DNA of 8,113 bases from DASTOB01 sp035720425. Lineage in GTDB: Bacteria; Chloroflexota; Limnocylindria; Limnocylindrales; CSP1-4. This document shows positions 1 through 5,471 of the stretch, in pieces. Where the stretch lies: contig DASTOB010000153.1 in assembly GCA_035720425.1 (NCBI GenBank), positions 1-8,113 on the forward strand, given 5' to 3'. Every line of letters starts with the position of its first letter. Position 1 is the stretch's first letter. The notes beneath the pieces were generated by a model that saw only the letters and a list, made by a program, of their open reading frames with translations, was not told the origin of the DNA and searched no databases. A program made the position numbers and the translations under genes.

Positions 1-114
1 CGCTACGCTGACGACATCGCCGCGTATGACGAGATCCATGCCCAGATCCTCGCCATGGCCGACATGCTGAGCGACGGGATCATCGCCCAGTTCCCGAGCG
101 CCTTCGCGCGCTGA
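1..114 (+). CDS. C-terminal end of an unrecognised protein (partial)
   Basis: Frame 1 is open from the window edge to a TGA at 112-114 and gives 37 residues ending IIAQFPSAFAR. The stretch is acidic and helical, with regularly spaced hydrophobic residues (AQILAMADMLSDGI), consistent with the last helix of a soluble protein. A strong 12-bp hairpin begins 12 nt after the stop, which supports a real gene end. I do not recognise the family. The start lies outside the window. Confidence 0.6.
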   Translation, partial: RYADDIAAYDEIHAQILAMADMLSDGIIAQFPSAFAR

Positions 115-125
115 CCGTTCACCGC

Positions 126-156
126 CCGAGCTCGCGCTACCTTGGCGCGAGCTCGG
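126..156 (+). terminator. 12-bp perfect hairpin after the first gene
   Basis: CCGAGCTCGCGC at 126-137 pairs perfectly with GCGCGAGCTCGG at 145-156 across a 7-nt loop (TACCTTG). It starts 12 nt after the stop at 114. There is no T-tract, which is common for terminators in very GC-rich genomes, so the terminator role comes from position and stem strength. Confidence 0.6.
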
Positions 157-157
157 A

Positions 158-194
158 CCGGGCCCGCTCGCCGGCGCGGCCGGTTCGGGCCCGG
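158..194. repeat. 8-bp inverted repeat next to the terminator hairpin
   Basis: CCGGGCCC at 158-165 and GGGCCCGG at 187-194 are perfect inverted arms around a 21-nt GC-rich spacer. It lies immediately after the terminator-like hairpin. It could be a second terminator stem or chance in GC-rich DNA. Confidence 0.35.
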
Positions 195-210
195 GTGGTT
201 ACTCGCCCTG

Positions 211-322
211 CTCCGACGCGGCAGCGCTCCGACGCGGCAGCGCTCCGACGCGGCAGCGCTCCGACGCGGCAGCGCTCCGACGCGGCAGCGCTCCGACGCG
301 GCAGCGCTCCGACGCGGCAGCG
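211..322. repeat. Tandem array, 7 perfect copies of a 16-bp unit
   Basis: The unit CTCCGACGCGGCAGCG starts at 211, 227, 243, 259, 275, 291 and 307, seven times without a mismatch. A 16-bp period is not a multiple of three, so each unit is read in a different frame; with no gene crossing it, the array is best taken as non-coding. Perfect identity implies recent slippage expansion, so copy number probably varies between strains. The array ends 12 nt before the long palindrome at 335. Confidence 0.95.
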
Positions 323-334
323 CAGGCGCCGCAT

Positions 335-490
335 TGCCAGATTGTCGCGGGGTGACAGTTGGGCGCGGTTCGGGCTCGGTTTCCGGGTCCGCGGCGGCGT
401 GGGGAGCGGGATCCGTACGTGGACTCCGATCGCGATGGTCGCGGCGATCCTCGGAACCGCGCCTAGCAGTTACGGGGCGAGAATCTGGCA
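335..490. repeat. 156-bp imperfect palindrome (long-palindrome family, copy 1)
   Basis: The first 37 nt (335-371) and the reverse complement of the last 37 nt (454-490) agree at 29 of 37 positions without gaps. They share TGCCAGATT at the tips, then TCGC, and GGCGCGGTTC at the inner end. The interior holds a smaller stem, GATCGC/GCGATC, at about 428-449. The left arm recurs at 3311-3344 (29 of 34 identical), so this is a dispersed element. No protein is encoded across it, and no transposase is nearby. A non-autonomous element (MITE or REP-like) or a structured RNA are the options. Confidence 0.75.
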
Positions 491-506
491 TTCTGCGGGC
501 TCGGAT

Positions 507-548
507 TGGGCCGATGGGCCGATGGGGCCGATGGGACCGATGGGCCCG
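507..548. repeat. Five short degenerate repeats, TGGGCCGA-like
   Basis: Units TGGGCCGA (507), TGGGCCGA (515), TGGGGCCGA (523), TGGGACCGA (532) and TGGGCCCG (541) follow each other directly. The 8-9-nt period and position upstream of the phosphatase start suggest a small slippage tract in the leader or promoter region. Confidence 0.7.
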
Positions 549-569
549 TTCGCCCACCCGCGGCGCGGC

Positions 570-581
570 TATCGTTGCCGC
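570..581 (+). promoter_or_regulatory. Candidate -10 box for a leaderless phosphatase mRNA
   Basis: TATCGT (570-575) matches the TANNNT -10 pattern and ends 6 nt before the ATG at 582, which would put the transcription start at or next to the start codon. No Shine-Dalgarno sequence precedes this ATG. The pairing fits leaderless transcription, common in several high-GC phyla. No convincing -35 is visible. Confidence 0.35.
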
Positions 582-1589
582 ATGATCCGCGTCGAGTGGC
601 TCGAGCCGGTCGACTTCGGGGCGGGTCGAGCAGCGTGGCAAGATGCCCGGATCGGGATGACGTCCCTGCCGGGCACGCGAGCGGCCGATTGGGCCGCCTC
701 GCCGCGGCACGAACCGGCGGGATCGCCCGCGCACGAACTCGCCGCCGACCTCGACATACTCCGCGACGTCCACCGCTGCGACGTCCTCCTCGTCCTCGTC
801 GAGGACCGCGAGCTCGAGCACCTGGGCGTCGACGGACTCGCCGATGCGGCCGCCGCGCGCGCGATCGAACTGCTACGGCACCCGATCCGGGACGGCGCCG
901 TCCCAGCCGACCCCGCCGCCCTCCGCGGAACGCTCGACGCGGTCGAAGCGCGGCTGCGCGTCGGCGCATCGGTCGTCGTGGCGTGCCGCGGAGGGTTCGG
1001 CCGGACCGGCCTCGTCGTCGCCTGCCTCCTCCGCGAGCTGAGCGGCCTCGATGGTCCAGCGGCGGTGTCGGTCGTCCGCCTGCGTCGGCCGGGCGCGGTC
1101 GAGACGGCCGAGCAGGCGTCGTTCGTTGCCGCCTGGACGTGGCCGGATCGGGCCGAAGCGTACGATCGGCCGCTCGTCGATCGGCTGCGTGAACTGGGAG
1201 ACCTCGAGGAGGCGCTCGCCGCCGCGACCGATACGGACTTCGGCACCTGGTCGACGCCGGCGCCCAAAGGGGACGTGTCGTACCTGCCCCAGTACGCTTT
1301 CGGCCCCGTCGGAAAGGCGTTCCTCGCCGTCGTCGGTCGGGGTGGCTGGGTCTTCCCGTTCGACTGGGGCGCGTGGCTCGCGACCCCTGAAGGCGCCGCA
1401 CTCCAGGGAGGCGAGGCGGCCGAGGCCGTTGCCCGTGCGACGCCGCTCCAGCTCGCCCGGCTGCTCACCGCGATCGTCCGATCGGACCGCTTCGTCGAGG
1501 GCTCCGTCGCCGGCGCATTCGAGTCCGGGTTGCTGCTGGGGATCGCGCGCCGGGCGGGGGGCCTCGCGAACCGCGGTTCCCTCGAGTAG
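582..1589 (+). CDS. CDKN3/dual-specificity-type protein phosphatase fused to a DUF6508-like domain
   Basis: This 335-residue protein has two parts. Residues ~20-195 are a cysteine phosphatase: the P-loop CRGGFGRTG holds the C-x5-R signature (Cys135, Arg141), and HPIRDGAVP (100-108) carries the likely general-acid Asp104, as in the CDKN3 type. GMTSLPGTR (~25-33), with a following L-x-D-L-D-x-L stretch, also fits that type. It should dephosphorylate Ser/Thr/Tyr-type substrates in the cytoplasm. The usual His before the P-loop Cys is Ala134. Residues ~235-330 (YLPQYAF, GGWVFPFDWGAWL, SDRFVEGSVAGAFESGLL) match what I remember of DUF6508, a domain of unknown function. The ATG at 582 was chosen because upstream sequence in the same frame is repeat DNA. 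It has no Shine-Dalgarno but a possible leaderless -10 box. Phosphatase call strong; DUF6508 assignment from memory. Confidence 0.8.
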   Translation: MIRVEWLEPVDFGAGRAAWQDARIGMTSLPGTRAADWAASPRHEPAGSPAHELAADLDILRDVHRCDVLLVLVEDRELEHLGVDGLADAAAARAIELLRHPIRDGAVPADPAALRGTLDAVEARLRVGASVVVACRGGFGRTGLVVACLLRELSGLDGPAAVSVVRLRRPGAVETAEQASFVAAWTWPDRAEAYDRPLVDRLRELGDLEEALAAATDTDFGTWSTPAPKGDVSYLPQYAFGPVGKAFLAVVGRGGWVFPFDWGAWLATPEGAALQGGEAAEAVARATPLQLARLLTAIVRSDRFVEGSVAGAFESGLLLGIARRAGGLANRGSLE

Positions 1590-1605
1590 CCGATCCCTCG
1601 AACGA

Positions 1606-1716
1606 CCGCTCCCCATGGTAACGGGGTCTGAACGAACGAGCGCGGCCACCCCCCAGATTCGTCAGATCTGGCCTCCGACCACGCTGCCTCGTCCGGATAG
1701 CGCTCCTGCCAGTAAC
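1606..1716. repeat. ~100-bp structured intergenic element, copy A
   Basis: It begins CCGCTCCCCATGGTAACGG and ends in CAGTAAC (1710-1716), exactly 94 nt after the equivalent TGGTAAC (1616-1622). Left arm 1615-1645 and right arm 1679-1709 pair at 17 of 31 positions, mostly in the inner half (around ACGAACGAGCG). The apical stem is CCAGAT (1653-1658) with ATCTGG (1666-1671). The right arm shares CCACGCTGCCT with copy B. The outer stem is the most decayed of the three copies. It lies between the phosphatase stop and the amidase. Confidence 0.8.
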
Positions 1717-1754
1717 GACCGCCATGGGGTGCAGGCCTTCGTCGCCGAGCAGCA

Positions 1755-1773
1755 GGGCCCGTGACACGGGCCC
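1755..1773. terminator. Compact 19-nt hairpin upstream of the amidase
   Basis: GGGCCCGTG (1755-1763) and CACGGGCCC (1765-1773) form a perfect inverted repeat around one base; in RNA this would be a 7-bp stem with a 5-nt loop. There is no T-tract. It may be a terminator for the phosphatase transcript, an operator or a 5'-leader hairpin; the sequence does not decide. Confidence 0.4.
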
Positions 1774-1854
1774 GGGTTCGCCCCACACTGGGCCGACCAT
1801 GAGGGGCCTCTAGTCATCGCCTCGTCGGATCTCTGCGCGCGATCGGCCGCCGAC

Positions 1855-3246
1855 TTGGCGCGCGCCGTGCGATCCGGTGCGGTGTCGGCCGTCGAGGTCG
1901 TCGGCGCCCACATCCGGCGGATCGAGGCGGTCAACCCGCGTCTCAACGCCATCATCACGCTCGACGCCGAGCGTGCCCTCGAGTCGGCCAGGCGCGCCGA
2001 CATCGAACTGGCCAGGGCCGGAGCGGCCGATGCCGGAGCGGCCGATGCCGGAGCGGCCGATGCCGGAGCGGCCGATGCCATCGGCCCACTCCACGGCGTG
2101 CCGCTCACTGTCAAGGACAACCTCGAGACAGCGGGCATCGTGACGACCGCCGGCGTCGCGGAGCGGGCGTCGGCCGTCCCGGATCGCGACGCCACGGTCG
2201 TCGCTCGGCTTCGCGCGGCCGGTGCGATCGTGCTGGCAAAGACGAACCTGCCGCCGTGGGGCGGCGGCAGCGAGACGGTGAACGAGCTCATCGGTCGGAC
2301 GAACAACCCGTACGACCTCGAGCGGAGCGTGTCGGGCAGCAGCGGCGGGGAGGCGGCGATCATCGCCGCCGGCGGCTCTCCGTTCGGCATCGGCACGGAC
2401 TCGGGCGGCAGCGTCCGCGACCCGGCGCACTTCTGCGGCCTCGCCGCGTGGAAGCCCACCGCCGGGCTCGTGCCGGTGACCGGCGTGATCGACGAGGACG
2501 GGCCGATCGGGCCGATGGTCGATCCGCGAACGCAGATCGGCGTACTCGCGCGGTCGGTCGGTGACCTCGCGCTCGTCGGGCCGATCATCGCCGGGCCGGA
2601 TGGGCTCGACGCCGGCGCGGCGCCGGTCGGATCGGCCTTCGACGGAGCCAATTCGGCCGATGTCGACGGCTTGCGCGTTGCCGTCATGACCGATAACGGA
2701 GTCGTCGCGGCGTCGGCCGACACGGCGGCGACGGTGCGTGCCGCGGCCGATGCGCTCGACGGCCTGGCGGCCCGCGTCGTCGACGCGCGCCACCCGGACG
2801 GCGGCCACGAGCTGACCCGTGAGATCTGGCGCTCGTACGACGGGGAGCTGTCCAGCCTCGACCTGTATCGGGTCCTGTCGCGCTGGGATGCGTACCGGAC
2901 GGCGATGCTTCGCTGGATGGGGGAGTGGGATGCGCTGGTCTGCCCCGTCTACCCGACGGCGGCTCATCGGCACGGGGCGCTCGATCGCGACGGCCTCAGC
3001 TACACGACGCCGTACAGCCTCACCGGCTGGCCGTGCGTCGTGGTTCGCTGCGGGACATCGGTGGAGGGATTGCCAATTGGCGTGCAAGTGATCGCGGGGC
3101 CGTGGCGGGACGGAGTCGCGCTGCGCGTGGCGGCGGCGCTCGAGCGCGTGCTCGGGGGTTTCGTGGCGCCGCCTTCCTTCGCCTCCGATCCGCCCCGTTC
3201 GTCGGCGTCCGATCCGGCGCGGGTCGATCGGCGCCGCGTCGACTGA
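1855..3246 (+). CDS. Amidase-signature family hydrolase
   Basis: Hydrolyses a carboxylic amide with the Ser-cisSer-Lys triad; the substrate cannot be told. From the TTG at 1855 it has 463 residues. GVPLTVKDN gives Lys87; GSSGGEAA (161-168) gives the cis-Ser (162/163); GIGTDSGGSVRDP with FCGLAAWKPTAG gives nucleophile Ser186. The fatty-acid-amide-hydrolase-like spacing and the C-terminal GLPIGVQVIAGPW motif are family-typical, as is the length. Four in-frame AGAAD repeats (~55-75) sit before the Lys segment. About 26 low-complexity residues follow the normal C-terminus. The start is doubtful: family-like residues (SSDLCARSAADLARA) lie upstream in frame back to about 1816, but no ATG, GTG or TTG exists there before the stop at 1762. 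An ATC at 1816 has GAGGGG 9 nt upstream. Alternatively the ATG at 1799 would join if one G were missing at 1803-1806. Confidence 0.9.
   Translation: MARAVRSGAVSAVEVVGAHIRRIEAVNPRLNAIITLDAERALESARRADIELARAGAADAGAADAGAADAGAADAIGPLHGVPLTVKDNLETAGIVTTAGVAERASAVPDRDATVVARLRAAGAIVLAKTNLPPWGGGSETVNELIGRTNNPYDLERSVSGSSGGEAAIIAAGGSPFGIGTDSGGSVRDPAHFCGLAAWKPTAGLVPVTGVIDEDGPIGPMVDPRTQIGVLARSVGDLALVGPIIAGPDGLDAGAAPVGSAFDGANSADVDGLRVAVMTDNGVVAASADTAATVRAAADALDGLAARVVDARHPDGGHELTREIWRSYDGELSSLDLYRVLSRWDAYRTAMLRWMGEWDALVCPVYPTAAHRHGALDRDGLSYTTPYSLTGWPCVVVRCGTSVEGLPIGVQVIAGPWRDGVALRVAAALERVLGGFVAPPSFASDPPRSSASDPARVDRRRVD
2017..2076 (+). repeat. In-frame 15-bp tandem repeat inside the amidase gene (4 copies)
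   Basis: GCCGGAGCGGCCGAT occurs four times without mismatch at 2017, 2032, 2047 and 2062. The period is a multiple of three and encodes AGAAD four times, so it keeps the frame. It falls in the variable Ala-rich helix or linker just before the catalytic Lys segment, a site tolerant of length change. Confidence 0.95.
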
Positions 3247-3253
3247 TCCCGAC

Positions 3254-3297
3254 GTCCCGCTCCGCGCTCGCCGCCGACTGTCCCGCTCCGCGCTCGC
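3254..3297. repeat. 18-bp exact direct repeat, 26-bp period
   Basis: GTCCCGCTCCGCGCTCGC occurs at 3254-3271 and again at 3280-3297, directly after the amidase stop. It ends 13 nt before the second long palindrome, much as the 16-bp array ends 12 nt before the first. Confidence 0.9.
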
Positions 3298-3310
3298 GAC
3301 AGCCGATTCC

Positions 3311-3440
3311 TGCCACATTCTCGTCGGGTGACAGTTAGGCGCGGATGAGCGGGTTCAGCACGGGTTCGAGGGACCTGCGGACGCTCGATTTGAGCGTGAA
3401 CGAGGCCATGCCCGGGTCCGTAACCGTCGCCGATGTGGCC
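3311..3440. repeat. Long-palindrome family, copy 2
   Basis: 3311-3344 (starting TGCCACATTCTCG and ending AGGCGCGG) matches 335-368 at 29 of 34 positions. The right arm is degenerate: the reverse complement of about 3415-3440 reads GCCACATCGGCGACGG and resembles the left tip. At the centre is a perfect hairpin, ACGCTC (3381-3386) with GAGCGT (3392-3397), loop GATTT. Left arm identity is clear; the right arm is a weaker call. Confidence 0.65.
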
Positions 3441-3450
3441 TAACGGTTAC
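3420..3450. repeat. 8-bp perfect inverted repeat with TAAC ends
   Basis: GTAACCGT (3420-3427) and ACGGTTAC (3443-3450) are perfect inverted arms around 15 nt. It overlaps the right end of the long palindrome and carries the same (A)GTAAC-type terminal motif seen in the ~100-bp elements. It could be part of either element or a protein-binding site. Confidence 0.5.
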
Positions 3451-3503
3451 CTGGTGATGGTTTTGGCAGGGATGGGCGAAGGGTGTTCGCGAGGAATGCC
3501 CCG

Positions 3504-3617
3504 GCCGCTCCCACCAGTAACGGGATCCGAATGAACGAGCGTGCCCGATCCGCGGAATCGTCGGATCCGGTGCGTGGCCACGCTGCCTGGTTCCGATTGC
3601 GTTACCGGCAGTAACGG
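3504..3617. repeat. ~100-bp structured intergenic element, copy B
   Basis: It starts GCCGCTCCCACCAGTAACGG, and its CAGTAAC heptamers lie at 3515-3521 and 3609-3615, 94 nt apart. Left arm 3514-3544 and right arm 3578-3608 pair at 21 of 31 positions, including GTAACG/CGTTAC at the base and AGCGTG/CACGCT near the top. The apical stem is GATCCG (3547-3552) with CGGATC (3562-3567). It lies in the long gene-free stretch between the amidase and the lipoprotein gene. Confidence 0.85.
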
Positions 3618-3688
3618 GAAGGCGCGAAGGCGGGAAGGCGGAAGCCCGCGAGCGGGCCGAGGGCGCGGGAGCGCGGCTTGGGTCCGCG

Positions 3689-3845
3689 CGCGGGGAGTGG
3701 CGCGCGGGGAGTGGGGCGGGGGGAGTGGCGCGCGGGGAGTGGGGCGTGGGGAGTGGCGCGCGGGCAGTGGCGCGCCGCGAGGGTCCCCGCGCGGGGAGTG
3801 GCGCGCGGGGCGTGGCGCGCGGGGAGGGCCGCGCGGAGAGGGTTG
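3689..3845. repeat. 14-bp GC-rich tandem array (~11 units)
   Basis: Units close to CGCGGGGAGTGGCG repeat at 3689, 3703, 3717, 3731, 3745, 3759, then a degenerate 17-nt stretch (3773-3789), then 3790, 3804, 3818 and 3832. The non-triplet period and lack of a start signal argue against coding. The 70 bp before it (3616-3688) hold shorter GGAAGGCG-like repeats. The strand is strongly purine-biased, with G-runs every few bases. The rest of this gene-free region (3846-4017) shows no clear feature apart from the ribosome site of the next gene. Confidence 0.9.
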
Positions 3846-4017
3846 CGCTGGCAGGCGGCGCGCGGCAAGGCCTCGAACCGACCCGCGCCGTCTTACACAG
3901 CGCTGACGAAGGGTGCGGCCGATCGCGTTGATCTCGGGACCTCGCCAGCCGAGTCTCGTGCATGGGACGGCCACCACGGCCGACCTCGACGAGACGACCA
4001 GCATCGGGGACCACGCC

Positions 4018-4410
4018 ATGACCCTTACGCAGACCGGCCTCCGCATCGTCGCGGCGACGATCCTCGTCGGGATCGTCATCGCGGGGTGCGGAGGGCGGCT
4101 CGGTGCCCGCGGCGCTGATGCGGCCGACACGGGCACAAACGCGAACGCAGACGCGGTCGCCGCGACGGCGAACCCGTCGGCCGAGGCTGACGAACAGGAC
4201 CCGTCGGCCGAACCGACCGGTACGGTCGAACCATCCGCATCGGCCGTCCCGGCCACGTCGGCCGCACCGAAGCCGACCCCCAAGCCGACGCCGAAGCCGA
4301 CCCCGGTTCCCACGCCGAACCTCGACGCGCTCGAGGCGCTCATCGACCAGCTCGACGCGGCCCTCGCGGCCGACGCCACCGCCACCACCGACGAAGGGAG
4401 TCCAGAATGA
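4018..4410 (+). CDS. Small lipoprotein with a Pro-Thr linker
   Basis: A 130-residue envelope protein. Residues 5-23 form a hydrophobic signal segment ending in the lipobox IAGC, so Cys24 should be lipidated and anchor the protein outside the membrane. After it comes a low-complexity Ala/Asp/Thr/Glu region, then a Lys-Pro-Thr-Pro linker (~85-100, the KPTP repeats), then a short amphipathic helix (LDALEALIDQLDAALA). Such linkers usually hold a domain away from the membrane or cell wall, but no folded domain follows. The ATG at 4018 has GGGGA 7 nt upstream. Its TGA (4408-4410) overlaps the ATG of the next gene (ATGA), so the two are probably translationally coupled. I know no named family. Confidence 0.85.
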   Translation: MTLTQTGLRIVAATILVGIVIAGCGGRLGARGADAADTGTNANADAVAATANPSAEADEQDPSAEPTGTVEPSASAVPATSAAPKPTPKPTPKPTPVPTPNLDALEALIDQLDAALAADATATTDEGSPE

Positions 4411-5213
4411 ACCGCTCGCCGCTCCGTTTCCGCACCGGCATCCGCCTCACCGCCCTCGCGACCGCCCTCGTGCTCGCCGGGACGATCGGGGTCGGATCTG
4501 CCCTCGCGGCCCGGCCGGCCGCCGCGCCCGACACGGCCGCGACGACCGACGCCCGCCACGGCGTCGGCCGATGCGCGCCGCTCTGGCTGACCGCCCGCGC
4601 CGATCCGACCGTCGAGAACTGGCAGGCGGTCGGCCTGTGCGAGATCGACCGCCGGCTCGAGACGCTGTCGGTCCTCCAGGCCAAGGTCGATGCATCCGCC
4701 GTCCTGACCGACGCGCACGAGGCGGCGCTCGACGGGATCATCGCGTCGACCCAGGAAGGCCTCCGCGCCCTGCGCGCCGAGATCGAGGCCGACGCGACGC
4801 TCGCGGAGCTCCGCGAGGACATCACGAGCATCTTCGAGGACTACCGGGTGTACGCCCTCGTCGTCCGCCAGGTCTGGCTCGTGGTCGGTGACGACACGGT
4901 CGTTGTCACGGCCGACGGGTTCGACGCGGCCGCCGACCGGCTGGAGGCCGCGATCGACGCAGCCGAGGCGGCGGGCACGGACATCGGTGACGCGCGCGAG
5001 CACCTCGCCGCAATGATCCGCCACGTCGACGCCGCGCGGGACGAGGTGGCCGGTGATGCCGAGGCTGTCCTCGCCCTCACCCCGGCCGACTGGAACGACG
5101 ATTCCGCCCAGCCGATCCTCCGCGAGGCGCGCCAGTCGCTCGCCGACGCACGCGGCCACCTGCGCTCCGCCCTCCAGGAGGCACGCCAGGTCCTGGCCGA
5201 GATCGAGGAGTAG
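4407..5213 (+). CDS. Secreted alpha-helical protein of unknown function
   Basis: A 268-residue protein. Residues 1-35 are a signal peptide: an Arg-containing start, hydrophobic LTALATALVLAGTIGVG, and a likely signal peptidase I site after SALA. Cys56 and Cys78 are the only mature cysteines and could form a disulfide. The rest is acidic and mostly long amphipathic helix: LETLSVLQAKVDASAVLTD (~85-102), EGLRALRAEIEADATLAELRED (~117-138), a conserved-looking IFEDYRVYALVV (~142-153), and a coiled-coil-like tail (~235-268). I recall similar secreted helical proteins in Actinomycetota and Chloroflexota, with LTxLRAxIxADxTLAxLR and DYRVY motifs, but none with a known role. Start overlaps the upstream lipoprotein stop by 4 nt. 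The pair may act together at the cell surface; this is inference from coupling. Confidence 0.85.
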   Translation: MNRSPLRFRTGIRLTALATALVLAGTIGVGSALAARPAAAPDTAATTDARHGVGRCAPLWLTARADPTVENWQAVGLCEIDRRLETLSVLQAKVDASAVLTDAHEAALDGIIASTQEGLRALRAEIEADATLAELREDITSIFEDYRVYALVVRQVWLVVGDDTVVVTADGFDAAADRLEAAIDAAEAAGTDIGDAREHLAAMIRHVDAARDEVAGDAEAVLALTPADWNDDSAQPILREARQSLADARGHLRSALQEARQVLAEIEE

Positions 5214-5290
5214 ACGGGGCGAGGTTCGCGCGGGTCAGGCCGAGCGCGACCGAGCCCGGCCGAGCCCGCCCGATCGTCTGGGGCGAGGGC

Positions 5291-5402
5291 CCCGCTCCCA
5301 CCAGTAACGGAATCGCGACGAACGAGCGCGGTCACATCGCCCGGACAGCAGAAAGGGCGACGAACCGCGCTCGTTCATGCCGATCTCGTAACTGGCAGTA
5401 AC
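5291..5402. repeat. ~100-bp structured intergenic element, copy C (best-paired)
   Basis: It starts CCCGCTCCCACCAGTAACGG; its CAGTAAC heptamers lie at 5302-5308 and 5396-5402, 94 nt apart. Left arm 5301-5331 and right arm 5365-5395 pair at 25 of 31 positions without gaps, including a 12-bp perfect block GAACGAGCGCGG/CCGCGCTCGTTC. The apical stem is TCGCCC (5337-5342) with GGGCGA (5355-5360). It ends about 60-70 nt before the HTH_42 gene, so it could lie in that gene's leader. Confidence 0.88.
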
Positions 5403-5471
5403 AGCGAGCGTTCGGACGACCACCGAGAGACGCTGCGCCGGGTGGGCCGCAACGGGGCGATGATGTCCGGC

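Noticed and set aside
211..322. CRISPR array
   Set aside because: Units are contiguous 16-mers with no spacers and no cas gene nearby; it is a simple tandem repeat.
195..581. Longer start for the phosphatase (GTG at 195), including a collagen-like GPMGPMGPMGP stretch
   Set aside because: The extension translates the 16-bp array, the palindrome and the GGGCCGATG tract, all non-coding repeats; the GPM run is an artefact of a 9-bp period.
1765..1795. tRNA T-arm (GGGTTCG near 1774)
   Set aside because: No matching acceptor, D or anticodon arms around it; the motif is isolated.
3447..5159. Long minus-strand open frame (570 codons) and other long antisense frames
   Set aside because: They are shadows of high-GC coding on the plus strand; the proteins are low-complexity Arg/Pro/Ala without domain motifs and run through the repeats.
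1606..5402. Integron attC sites for the ~100-bp elements
   Set aside because: Length and hairpin form are suggestive, but the ends (CAGTAAC twice in direct orientation) do not match the RYYYAAC/GTTRRRY inverted core pair, and no integrase is present.
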